Below are positions 26,641 through 38,455 of a stretch of 64,000 nt of DNA, piece by piece. The DNA is from Sphagnum compactum. Taxonomy: Eukaryota > Bryophyta > Sphagnopsida > Sphagnales. The notes under the pieces were generated by a model that ran no database searches, was not told the DNA's origin, and saw nothing but the letters and a program-made list of their open reading frames with translations. The translations under genes and the position numbers were made by a program. The DNA lies in the NCBI GenBank assembly GCA_965153455.1, contig OZ234494.1, forward strand, positions 3,658,001 through 3,722,000. The letters run 5' to 3'. Numbering within the stretch: the stretch's first letter is position 1; the number at the start of each line of letters is the position of its first letter.

Positions 26641-27065
26641 TGATTTCCCATAAGTTCCCAAATAGTTGTTCTGTTCCCATTAGTATCCCATCAAAATCCT
26701 TTTGTTCTTGTCAAGTTCCCAAACAATTTCCATCAAATTCCTCTTGTTCCCAATAATAACCCATCAAAATTCTTTTGTTCCCATCAAGTTTCAATCAAAT
26801 TCCTTTTGTTCTCATCAAGTTCCCAAACAATTTTCATCAACTTCCTCTTGTTCCCAACAATGACCCATCAAAATACTTTTGTTCCCATCAAGTTTCAATC
26901 AAATTCCTTTTGTTCCCATCAAGTTCCCAAAAATTCTCATCAAATTCCTCTTGTTCCGATCAATAACCCATCAATATCCTTTTGTTCTCACCAAGTTCCC
27001 GCACAATTCCCATCAAATTCCTCTTGTTCCTATCAAGTTTCCATCAAATTCCTTTTGTTCTCATG
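26641..27065. repeat. Minisatellite with 104-bp higher-order unit
   Basis: The phrases agttccc(a)aaacaatt, catcaaattcctcttgttccc and cccatcaaaat-cttttgttc recur in order. The landmark agttccc begins at 26714, 26818, 26922 and 26994, giving periods of 104, 104 and 72 bases. Each unit is itself built of sub-repeats of roughly 20-27 bases. Open frames across it are by-products of the repeat. Confidence 0.85.
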
Positions 27066-27084
27066 GCTATGGAGGATAGGCAGG

Positions 27085-27395
27085 TTTTCATCCGTTGAGG
27101 GAACACATCAAAATCGTAGTCAGTTTTCCATCCATAGTCAAAATGCATCCAACAAGAAGCTTTCGTGCATCTGCGTTCATCCACGTTACAAATTTGTTAA
27201 CGTAACCATCCATCTGAGCTTTATTTATTTCAAGCAATTATGAGCATGCGATATTTTTCATCCGTTCAGGGAACACATCCGAACTTGTAGTCAATTTTCA
27301 TCCATGGTCGAAAAGCAATCCAACAATAAGAAGCTGTCGTGTATCCATTTTCATCCACGGTCATCTGTTACACATCTATTCGAGCTTTATTTGGA
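27085..27395 (+). repeat. 170-bp tandem duplication upstream of HslU
   Basis: Two diverged copies begin with ttttcatccgtt(g/c)agggaacacatc at 27085 and 27255. They continue in parallel: tagtcaatttt-catccatggtc, gcatccaacaa-aagaagct, tcgtg-atc, catccacg, gagctttattt. The second copy ends about 290 bases before the HslU start codon. Confidence 0.8.
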
Positions 27396-27681
27396 CCACT
27401 ATTATCATCCGTTTTGAAAGCGCATCATCGAAAGTGGCCGGCGAGATATCGACTGGAAACCTTGAGTCCGTGTTCTCATCACACCGGAAAGCACACACCG
27501 CAGCGTAGGCGGGTACTTTCAGATCTGGCGCAGAATCGCAGAAAGATTCTCCAACAATTTTGCTGCAAATCGCCAGCAAAAACCACTGACGGAAGGCGAG
27601 GGTTGCAGGATTATTTCTCCAATTGATTCCAGTGATTTGCGGTGGACAAGAGAACAGAGAGAAGTTGGAGTGGTTGGTGCC

Positions 27682-30600
27682 ATGGCGACCTCGGTGTACA
27701 GGCTACTGTTCCGGCAGAGTATGAAACCTGGGGTTGTCAGAACGGGTAGCTGGAGATGGGCTTCATCTCCCTCCTTTTCGACGTGAGTTCTCATGTTCCA
27801 CCCATCACCCCTTGTTTTGGACGTGTGTGTGTGTGTGTTTTTTTTCTTAGGGCCGGGGAGGGGTTGTCTATCATGGTTATGGCTCGCCTTTTCGTGGTGT
27901 GACTTGACCATGTATGGGAAGTATAGGTAGAAGTTGGACAACAGATTTGAGAAGGAGTCAGTCGGTCACCATTTTGTGCCACTAAAGATTTACGGAGCTC
28001 AAATCCTCCTGTGGTGCAAAATACCTTCGCCTAACCTAATAGCTTTTGATCTCAACCCTAATTAGGGTTCGATCTACACAAATAAGATATCTGAGACTGG
28101 TATGACCAGAAATTGAGTGGGAGAATGTTACATAACCTTGTGTGGAATGGGAGAATATGTGTGACTTCTTTTCTCATTCAAGTGTACATGTATCTGAATG
28201 GGGTGAATGCAGATCCGTCCAAAGGGATACCACAACTGAGACTGAGCTACCAGTGGTCACCACCAGTGCTCTTGAACCAGGTTTGTAAGATGAAATGCAC
28301 AGGTTCGCAGATGTGTATTGAGTAAAATGACTGCCCTGGTAGAAGTTTTTATGATTGGAATAGTGTTAAGATGCGATTGTGGATGGCAGATGAGGGAGGA
28401 GAGGATGCGCTAACACCAGCCAAGGTGGTAGAGATGTTGGACCGCTACATAGTTGGGCAACGGGAAGCTAAACGGGCGGTCGCGGTGGCACTGCGTATGC
28501 GCTCCCAGCCTCTTGTCTGACCTGCTTCACAAACTGGTGGGCTTATGGCTGTGTCCTAAGTCCTTATCTACAGCCACACATCTCATCAGTGCTTCACCCC
28601 CATCACTCTAGTACACACACTTATGTATCTCTGGGCTCTTCCCTTCTTGAACCATGAGTCAACTCTATCATTCTTGTATGGAATCTTCACTAAGTCTTCA
28701 TACAACCTTTTTTTGGGTGAAGTAAATTTGGATCCAAACAGGTCTGATTGCAGTTGTCAGCCCATCAGATTTGTGTAGATTTTTTCTGTGGTCGTTCAAA
28801 ATGTGAATAATGGAGAAACTGGTTTGAATTCCAATCTGCAAAATCTTTTCTTCTCTCTCTGATTTCCCCAGTTTATATGAATGAAGATGCATGGATTCTC
28901 TGCCACTGCAGGAAATAGATGGCGTCGTCATCGGATTCCCGAGGGGCTAAGGGAGGAGATTGTGCCAAAAAATATACTCATGATTGGCCCAACTGGTTGT
29001 GGGAAAACTGAAATTGCCCGGCGCCTTGCCAAAATAGCATATGCACCTTTTGTCAAGGTATGCCATCTTGTGTTTGAGCATCATAGAGATTGCACCATGG
29101 TATTCAATTGTGTTGTGCTGATTTTGATAGTGGATTTCTCAAAGGTCTGCATGTGTGAAAAGTTCTCAGGATTTGGCACAGAAGTTTTCAGAGTTTTGGA
29201 CTGCCTGTTGGATCCCTCTGTGCAATTTTACCCCTTCACTGTTTCACTTGCACATGGTAACAAGTGGGGGAAAATCTATGGAGGCGTTCAGTTCTAGTTG
29301 GAGATGCTTTGGGAGACTTGTATACTAACAGTAGTTAGTGGGCCAGGTGGAGGCAACAAAGTTCACTGAAGTAGGCTTCCATGGCCGAGATGTGGACCAG
29401 ATTATCAGAGATCTAGTTGACAATGCAATTTCTCTGCAACGTCAGAAGGTATCTACTTGGCTTTTTACAGCATGGCATGATTGCTTATTGTAGGATCCTG
29501 GTGTGGATTTGTGACAGCTTGTTGGCACTCAAAAACTTTGACACTTTGGAAGGAGAGCACTTGGATGTGCTAGGCCATTTTCCATCCTCATTACTTCCAG
29601 CTGGACGTAGACTTTTGGAAAGTTCTTAGCTATTTTTGTGTCTTTCTTCAAGTTGATTACACTCCATGATGTCTGATTGCCGTAATGAGGGCTGCATGGT
29701 TTGGTTGTTTTATGACTTCTAGGTCCTTAAAAGGATTTATGATGTTGGATTTTTCCTTATTCTGTTATGAATGTGCAGGTGCGAGCAAGGGTGGGAAAGG
29801 AGGTAGAGAAAGCTGTGGAGAATCGAATTGTCAACATGGTAGTGGGTCAACAGTGCCCTGCTGAGGTTAGATTTCAGTCTCTTATCACATCAAGTTTTCC
29901 TGCAGTGGTAAAACCTGAACTTCCCTGCTGGACTGATGGGTTGGATTTGTAAGCTGTGAGGCATGTATTTTTACTGTATTCAGCTAATCTGTAAACCCAT
30001 TTGTTTGGATCTGTAGAAGTTCAGTGGTATTGGCAAAAGCCCATAACAGGGCTGGGAGATGATCTTTGCGGTGTGGTAGATGATTCATATTTACTTCTTT
30101 ATGAGCAGGGTGATGCAAATGTAGAAGCACCCCCTGAGAACAAAGAGGAGGTCAGAAAGCTGTATTGTGAAGGTGCACTTGACAATCGGAAGATTCAGAT
30201 GGATGTGCCAGATGGAAGATCACGTCCTTCTGTTGAGATTATTGGTGGTGGCAGTGGTTTTGCAGTTAATGAGCTTATTCACAGGGTATGTGACTGTAGT
30301 GTAGATCTATTTCAGGCTTTATCTTCTTTTTCTTTCACAGCCTGGATCTGATGCTTTGTTATCAATTTATGCATTGACAAATTGTTTGTGGTGTAGATGG
30401 AGAAGGTATTCAAGGCCCAGAAATTGGAGAGGCAGGAGATGACCATTAGAGAGGCAAAACCACTCCTGATAGAGATTGAAATGGAGAAGTATCTGAACTC
30501 AGATCAAATAAGCAAGGATGCAATTCAGGTCAAAAGTCCCATTCTATCTCTTTGCATGTCATGTTTGTGTCAAAAATTGAACCTAGAACAGTGTTTCTGA

Positions 30601-32470
30601 ACCCTGAACTTTAGAAATGATTCTATCTTCCTGCATACTCAGAGTTAACCAAAAAGAACTGAGGCTTGAAGACTAAGCTGAAAGCTAGAGGTTTGGGAAC
30701 CATCCCTGTGCCAAGTCGTGAATAGAGGGTTGTCTTTCTTTTGTGAGTCAGTTTTTCTGAAGTTGGGTTGGGGTTGGATGAGCAGTTAGCAGAGTCAGAT
30801 GGAATTGTGTTCATCGACGAGATTGATAAGATTGTCACAAATCATGAGACAAGACACGGAGCAGATGCAAGCTCTGAAGGTGTACAAAGAGATTTACTGC
30901 CAATTATTGAGGGCAGGTAGAACTTCAGTTCGCAATTTACAAAGCTTCTTTAGCGACTCTTGCTCGAGCCTTGCTGCTCTTTTCTCTAATTATCTCACTG
31001 GGTATGGGTGTTTTAAAAGTTTGAAAACCCATGCTTGTGATCTGTTAATCTTATCAGTGGGAATCATTTCTGACGTCTGGGCTGTCATGTCTCTCCTGTC
31101 AGTATGTTACAAACAGGCATGACTCCTGTGCTATGCATTCTGCCTTCTGCTTTAGACAACCAAGGTCTTTTATGGCTATTAATCACTCACCTGCTTTCCA
31201 GCAAATAAACTAGCACATCTTTGAAGGATATGTTAAGAGTTTTGCTGGAACTGACAGAATGGTTACCTTCAAAGTGTCAGTGTGGAGTTTTCTCTGCACT
31301 CACACAGATATTTCTATGTGGGTTGTAGGTCACAGAAAGGTCATGTAATGTCCCTGCACTCTGCATTTCCATCTTGTTATGTGGGATTTACATCATGATT
31401 TGCATTGCAAAATGATGGGTGGTGGGGATGGGATGATGCAGTATAGTGTCAACCAAGTATGGTAATGTGAACACGGATCATATCCTTTTCATTTGCAGTG
31501 GTGCCTTCCATTCGTGTAAACCTAGTGACATGTTGGCAGAGTTGCAAGGGCGCTTGCCAATTCGTGTTGAGCTCAAAGGCCTCACTCGTGAGGTACAGCA
31601 ATCCAATTTGCAGATTTACACAAATCATGGTGTTGTTATCATGGACATAGACTTGTGTCAACTTCAAGCCTATATTCAACTCTGGAATGTGTGGGGCTGA
31701 TGGTGCAGGACCTTTATCGGATATTGACGGAGCCTGAGACAAATATGATTAAGCAGCAACAATTGCTGATGAAAACAGAAGATATAGACTTAGTATTTAC
31801 AAGTGAAGCAATTCATGAGCTGGCTGCTGTTGCTGCTGAGGTACAGACTACAGACAGGGTGTCACCCCAAATTTCTCTTTCTCTTCTTCTCAGGATATGG
31901 TGTGGAGAGATTGCCAGAGATTGATGAGAGTTTGTATGTAATTGAACAGGTGAACAGGTCAGTTGACAACATTGGTGCCAGAAGGTTGCATACGGTACGT
32001 GCTCATGCTTTCATTCTCAAATCATTTCCTTTGTACTTTAGGGTACATGGAGTTGGTATATGGATGATGTGTTTTATATGCAGTAAGTGAGAAGTTTCAG
32101 GTGTGGAGCTTACTTCTTGCAGATTCTTGAGAGGGTCGTGGAGGATATAAGCTTTCATGCCCCTGAGAGGGCAGGTGACACTTACACTGTTGATAAAGAG
32201 GTCAGTTATGTGGTATTTATCTGGCCTCTTTGGCATGTTTTGTGGTATTTATCTCTTCAGTTCTCAAAGTGGATTGCTGAAATTACTGCCTACTGATGTT
32301 GTTTAGTTGTGACCATGCTTTGGAGAGGTGGCTACAGGCAAGCATTGTCTCTCATGTAGCAGGGAATGCTAATGAGCTCATTGATGCATTATTCTTTGTG
32401 GTGGCAGAAAGTGAGGCAATCTGTGGGAGATCTTCTTCACAAAACTGATCTTTCAAGGTTTGTCCTATGA
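27682..32470 (+). CDS. hslU: HslU (ClpY) ATPase subunit of the HslVU protease, probably mitochondrial, 14 exons
   Basis: Exons: 27682-27782, 28213-28280, 28390-28494, 28912-29057, 29347-29448, 29779-29865, 30109-30285, 30397-30528, 30786-30916, 31442-31592, 31709-31840, 31950-31994, 32123-32200, 32408-32470. The phase is kept throughout, giving 505 residues against about 440 for bacterial HslU. HslU is a hexameric AAA+ unfoldase that feeds substrates to the HslV peptidase. Residues 1-~35 are Arg/Ser/Thr-rich without acids ([18 protein letters not shown]), like a mitochondrial presequence. Then come the HslU start ([20 protein letters not shown]), Walker A GPTGCGKT at 117-124, pore motif GFHG at 150-153, an I domain (about 170-300), Walker B IVFIDE at 313-318, [10 protein letters not shown] at 385-394, sensor 2 GARRLHT at 453-459 and the C-terminal DLSRFVL. 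The I domain and C-terminal tail separate it from ClpX. HslV is not in this window. Confidence 0.95.
27822..27838 (+). repeat. GT dinucleotide microsatellite in HslU intron 1
   Basis: About eight GT units followed by a T run, 40 bases after the first exon donor. Confidence 0.85.
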
Positions 32471-33259
32471 GGTGGTTGATGAATTGACCATAGGGCTCCA
32501 TTAGGGTTTCCTTATTTATGAGGAGCAGCAGCTATTATAATGAAAAAAGGAACCTGCTCACTGCTACCCATGTCACTGATCAAAGTGCCTTGGTTACTTG
32601 GTGAATTGACAAGAATATGCAAGGCAGTCAAGAGTTCCTTCTGATGCAACCAGCTTCCTTGCTGTATTGTTACTCCTTTCAACATAAGGCAGCATTTGGA
32701 CTGTAGGTTTCTAGAATGGATGACAAATCTGGAGATCTCTCTCTCTCTCTCTCTCTCTGGTAAGATGTCTAATGAGACTCTTGATTGACAATTGGTTAAG
32801 CTCAATATGATGCATTCTCGACAGTATTGAAATGTGACTGCATGGAATAGGTTTGTAGATTGCAGCAGCAACAGTTTCTCTGTCATGAGCTTGTGTTTGA
32901 CAAAAGGAGTGCTTGCAGTGCGATCTTGTGCCCTGATTAATGAGACCAAGTAACAAAGGCTGCTGCTACGCTATGGTGCTATGCATATTTGTAGAAGTCC
33001 ATGGTATTTGATGATGTGAACGTTGAGAGTTCAGAGGAAGATGGAACAAAATTATAGCTACAAGAGACATCAAGGATTGTAAATATTGAAAGACAATGTG
33101 TGACCAATTGGATTGTGACAAAAATTTGCTCAACACAGAATATTATCACGACTTTGCATGGGACAAACATTTTAGAGGCGGTTGCAATTATAATCAAATG
33201 AGCCAATAGTAACAAAGGATTCACGCACAAATGAGCCTTTTATGATCATTTTGACTTTT
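32471..33259. other. 3' flank of HslU
   Basis: Probable 3' UTR followed by non-coding DNA; no frame here is recognisable. Confidence 0.4.
32735..32758 (+). repeat. CT dinucleotide microsatellite 3' of HslU
   Basis: About twelve uninterrupted TC/CT units some 270 bases after the HslU stop codon, possibly within its 3' UTR. Confidence 0.9.
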
Positions 33260-33860
33260 TCATTAAAAGGAAAATTTGAAGGATTTTTTCTTCAACATGT
33301 TTTTAAAAATGTTAATAATTCCTCAAATAAATACATGATTTATGTTAATTATTTTTGAATAAATATGATTTTTTTAAAAATGTACAAAATTTGTCAAATT
33401 TTTTATTTTGTCTTCAAAAAATGATCATAATTTTAAATTATGCTAAAAATATGCTAACTACTTAAGCTTTTGTATCACAAGTCACAACTTTGTTCATATG
33501 TAATACACATATATGACCCATTTACATCTATAAAATGATTATTGGATTTGAACAATCTGAAATAATATTTTGAATTTTTAAAGATTTCAAATATCACAAT
33601 TTTAAAATTATGAGTGCTTTTCAAATGTGGATGGTAGGTTATCATCATTTCAATTTTTTTCCCAATCAAAATTTCTTCATCAAAAGAGTCTTTAACCTAG
33701 TGCTTTATAAAATTAAATTTTTGGTGTTAAATTTCAAAAGTCCTTTATTAAAACAAAAACTCAGTTTATTAAATTAAATACTTATTTTTTGAATTTTGCA
33801 GCACTCATATAAATCATTTAACACAAATTTCCTTGACATTAAAGTGACATTAAATAAATA
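33260..33860 (-). repeat. AT-rich dispersed repeat, inverted copy
   Basis: The reverse complement of this block follows 15670-16290. Shared landmarks are atgaatgtcaaggaaa, aaaggacttttgaaattt, aaaattcaaa, ttaaaattatgatcattttt-gaagacaaaataaaa, gtacatttttaaa and catatttattcaaaaa. It shares the last motifs with 41300-41738 too. It is heavily diverged and has no coding content. Confidence 0.5.
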
Positions 33861-35165
33861 TGTGATTAAATTGATAGTTTTTTTGTTGTCCAACATGGTT
33901 TCTGGCTCATTCGAACATGATCGCACCTAGGTGGAAAAACAGTGCAATGGAGATGATGACAATGACACTGACATTAATGATGATGGTGGAGAGGCCCCAA
34001 ATGACAATGACTAGCATGAACCACAACCCAAAAAATATTGACTTCATGATTAGTCATCCTTCCATGTCTAGAATCATTATGGCATCACAATCTCACATTA
34101 TTTAAGGGGATTAACCATTTGGCATTAAGCAATACACACAAATTAATTCATTTGCATATGATCCATATGAGGGTTTGTACACATCTTGTCTAAATTGTGT
34201 GCTTTGGTGTAAATAAATTTGTAGCCATTTGATTTTGGATTTGGTGCTCATCATAATTTTGCCACATGTTTAAACTATGGTAAAGTTGTAATATGTATTA
34301 TAATATGTGTGCAATTATGAGTTTCCCAATCACATTGCAAATGTAATTTGTCATTCAAAAGTTCAAGCACATGAAAAATAATCATTTAAAAATTATGTTA
34401 AACTTTACAAATAATTGCAATTTGCAAAAAAATACATCACTTGGCCATCCAATTCTTTTCCCCATTGTGTGCCATTTAATGTTCATAAATATTAGATGTA
34501 CAACATCTTGGCTAATACTTTTGTTAGATCCTCTTAAATCCTCACCCTAAATTTTTAGTCTTAAGGATTATTGATTCACTTATAACTACCTTCCCCAAAA
34601 TTTATTTGGCAAATTGATTTGGATTGTGGCCTTGATTGACCTTGCAACCCAATGGGTATCCCTTGCAAAATTGCATTCAACACAGTAAGATTGTTTATTT
34701 CATCAATTATTGTGACCACGTGTGATGATACTTTAGCTAGGAATGCAAATGTTCTATCATCCTTCAAGTGTTGTCCATTGTTGGTTTCTTTTATCATTAA
34801 ATTCAATTGGATTTCTCCATTGAGTTATGTTAGATTGAACATTGCTTGACTACATCACCCATGGAGTTGTACCAAATGTTGTGTGAGTTATGACCAAATT
34901 TCAAGTATATTGGTCCTTGGGTTAAACCACCCCCAAAATATTTGGTAAAACCAATTGTGTTTCAAATAAATCGCCCTAATGTATAAGGCCTTGCACACCC
35001 TTTGAATCATGGATTCATCATATTGCCATTCATCATATTGATTGCCCATGTAATAAATGGCATGCCCACTTGTCAAACGCACGTCATGTTTGCACCCCAA
35101 GCTTGTGACCGATTAGGGACATTATATTAATTGTATTCCCAATGTTAAGGTGTGGTAGCTTGAAG
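33861..35165. other. AT-rich intergenic DNA
   Basis: No recognised gene. The minus-strand frames 34576-34806 and 34888-35100 may be further decayed parts of the pseudogene at 35172-36747 or unrelated; nothing in them is diagnostic. Confidence 0.35.
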
Positions 35166-35171
35166 GTTAAA

Positions 35172-36747
35172 CTATTCATACAAATGCCAATGGAATGGGG
35201 CCCTACATAGTGGACATCTTTTCCTTTCCACCATTAGTGTTGTTGAATGTTGCAAATGGTATATGTGTTGGCAAGTGCCTGATTGCCACACTCCTTGTCC
35301 AAATGGGTTGTAATAAATACGACATTGGTCCTCATTTTTAGTGAAGGGTTGAGCATGTGACCACAAGAGTACCCTTGTTTTTTTAGAAACTTGGGTGAGA
35401 TATTCCCAATCTAGATTGGGGTGTGTTGGCCAATCCATGCTTCCGATATCCTATAGTCTCGGTAAGCTATTGGGAAAGTTCATTTTAGAAACCTTGGGCC
35501 ATGACGTTAAACAGTGTGATCAAAATCTCCAATTATCATGGTATTTCACTTGGATGTGTACTAGCTTTGCTTCCATTTGTGTAGCTTGAGATGCACCCAA
35601 AATACATGCAAGTTGTTTCTTCATGTCAATCAAAGTTTGATTGTAGTGTTTGACACCTTCCATAGAATTTAGGCGTTCTTTTTTAGCCTCCTTTGCCCTT
35701 GTTTAACTTTTGGTAATGCTTCTTGTTTAAGAGCAGACTCTTGTTTTAACATTTCAACCTTTTTTGGTGTCCCAACTAATTGTTCATGCAACACATTCTG
35801 TTCCATTATTACCTCATTAAGTTAGACATGCATTGAAGCCATTTCCTTTGACAACGTTCGAAAACATATTTTGCAATTTTGACCTTTAAGTTTGCTTCTT
35901 CAAAATATTGAATTGACCTCAATGTGTTTGCCCCTTCTGCATGTGCCCCTTGTTGCATTCTTATTTCAAATGGATCAAATAATGCCATTTGAACAACAAC
36001 ATCCAAATTTGCCTCCATTTGCTTTTGGGGCGTGATGTTTCCATCCATGGCCTCATCCGTGTTTAAGTTTTCATGGGGGATTTTGCTCCCATGGGCATTG
36101 TACAAGTCGATCAACAACCCTAAGAATTATATTTCGAAATATGGATGGTTCTTGCTACAATCGATATTTGTGGTACTTGTTGAAAAGGAACTTGGGGATG
36201 TGGTGGAACAACTAAAGGATGTGCTTGAGCTACTTTTGTTTGATACAAAGGCACATTGCCCCCTTGGCCACCTAGAATAGTCCTTTGATTGACCTAAACC
36301 CCAAACGCCACCTCCGCATGCACCATTCATGCCATAGTTGATGGAATTAGTTTTTTTGAAAATATTAGACTCCTTGTCATTGTAATGGGCATCTCCAACA
36401 TGCATGCTTTCATGTGGTCATCAAAGGAACTTGTAAATTGAGAGAAATTATTTTTGCAATGTGTTTCATGTCAAGACAATCGCCATTTCTTGTTAATGTG
36501 GCACCACCACACATGTTAGGAACATAGTGTGCATGACCATGGATGGGGTAGGTTTTGCCATCTAGAATTTGTGAGCACAACTGCGTTTTAGGAAAGAGTT
36601 TGGGGAGAGGAAGAAGGAAGTAGATACACCCACTTTCCAGCTCCGTGTCCAAGAACAGCATTTGATTGCCTCAAGCTTTGCATCATGGCGTTTTCCTTTC
36701 ACCCCATGGCCCTTGATCACTTTCCTATGTTTTTCATTGTTCGCCAT
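35172..36747 (-). pseudogene. Decayed gene for a coiled-coil protein with a RING-like cysteine-rich C-terminus
   Basis: Read on the minus strand, protein-like pieces follow one another in different frames. A basic start (36747-36562) is followed by 36661-36410 and by a Gly- then Ser/Thr-rich segment at 36405-36127 (CGGGVWGLGQSKDY). Next comes 36117-35809, then a Lys/Glu/Gln-rich coiled-coil-like stretch near 35690-35800 (EMLKQESALKQEALPK), preceded by a stop. The last piece, 35438-35172, has a Cys/His array ending in CPLCRAPFHWHLYE. The spacing C...C-x-H-x2-H...C-P-x2-C suggests a RING or related zinc finger with some ligands lost. Stops and frameshifts make it a pseudogene. I do not recognise the family with confidence; a transposon-borne gene is possible. 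Confidence 0.45.
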
Positions 36748-38455
36748 GGTACCTTATTACCAATATTCCACTTGCACTAATAAATGAGTGCTAAAATATT
36801 CAATGTTAAATATAATGGGGGTGGGATATTCTAGGTCCATTTAATGTTATTAGGGTTAAAAATTTATGTAGTAGGGGGTTGGGGTCTTTTAAGAGGTTCA
36901 ACAATGAAGTCCAACACACAATTATTTTCACAAGTCTTCAATGTCTTCCACAAGGGTCCCACTTTCTTTTAGGTGTATGGCACTGATTGTTCAAAATATA
37001 TAGAGTCTTGACATGGGGGGAAAAAAATTGATAATGGAAAAAATGTGGGTAGTGGATCCATTCATTTCAAAATACATACTTATGCAACCTAAAACAATTT
37101 CAATCACTTTCAGTCACCATTTAATCACCTTTTGGTTGCTTTTGATTGCCACAAAATGGCGAATTTTATCACCAATTAGGAATGACTTGCCCAAATTGAA
37201 TGGCAACCAAACTATTTTAGTCACCATCTAACAAACAAGATGGTTGGGTTGTATATAGTCATTAAATGGCAACCAAAATATGTTTGGGTGTCACTAAACT
37301 AACTGAAACAATTGGTGATTGAAATAACTTTGGTCACCACTAAACATTATAATTCACTTCATGACCAAAACATTTAGTCATCATTTTAGCCAATTGAGAC
37401 AAGTGGCAACTGAAATTTTTTGTTCACCATGGGGATAATTGAATTAGGTGGCATTTGAATTTTTTGGTTGCCATATCAGGCAGTTGGGTTTAGTGATGAC
37501 CAAATTTTCCAGTTGCCATCTAATGGCCCTGTATTATTGATGTATGCTAGCCATTAGATGGCAATTAAAATGTTTTAGTCATTAGGTGATTTACCACTTG
37601 GTGTTTGAACTCAATTTCAATCACCATTATGCTTACATAGGGGTTTGAGAATGGAATTTGAAGATTCTTTCTTTGATGTGTATGGTTTAGATTGTGGGTG
37701 GCAATCAATGTGATACATTTGGAAAAAACTATTCATTCCTTCAAGCAATTTGAGTTGCCTTTGTGATTTCAAAAGTGCTTGCAAATATAGTTATCCTTTG
37801 TTTTTACACACATTTACAACCACGTCAAGTAATCAAGATGAAGGTGAAAAAGGTGAATAGGTCGGTTCAAACATGGTTCTTGATTATAATCACTTGGGAG
37901 GATCACAACATCATGACATGGGATTATGAGGGAGTAGATGTCATATATTTGCTAGGCGAGGAAAAAGAAAAATATCATGTGGATATTGCTCGGTTATCAA
38001 AGGACTTGTTGTACAAGGACATCCCAATGACCTATGTCAATAGTGAGAATGTTGTGAATGGGGAGTGAATGTTCATAACCTGGGATCACAATGGTGTGAA
38101 TGGCAAGTATCTCTTGCGCACATTTGAAGGTGTATATGTTTAAATGTAACAAATATGCTTGAAGATTTTTTATACAAACACATCCTCGTGGAACTTCATG
38201 TTTATGACACACATGACTATTTGAGCACAATATGACCATCAAAATAATGTCAATAATATAAACGCATGATTTTATTATGAATGTACAAATGCACATTTAT
38301 GTAAATAAAGGATAATGGTATTCCCAAACGTTAAGCATGCAAACCATGATTTTAGTTTTCAAAATTTTTTTATTTGAAAAATTGTGAAATTTTTTTGAGT
38401 GATTTTTCTAGAAACATAGGCCACTTTCTATATGTGGAAGAAGTATCCCCCCCTA
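36748..38455. other. AT-rich DNA with degenerate GGCAACCAAA/GTCACCA repeats
   Basis: From about 37080 to 37610 short phrases such as ggcaaccaaa, ttagtcaccat, ggtgattgaaa, ttggttgccat and agttgccatctaatgg recur at irregular spacing on both strands. The plus frame 37763-38068 (101 residues) matches nothing I know. Confidence 0.45.

Noticed and set aside
26775-27079. Phe/Ser/Pro-rich proteins in several plus frames
   Set aside because: They are translations of the 104-bp minisatellite.
27682-32470. ClpX rather than HslU
   Set aside because: The spliced protein lacks an N-terminal zinc finger, has an HslU-type I domain, [15 protein letters not shown] and the DLSRFVL tail, all HslU features.
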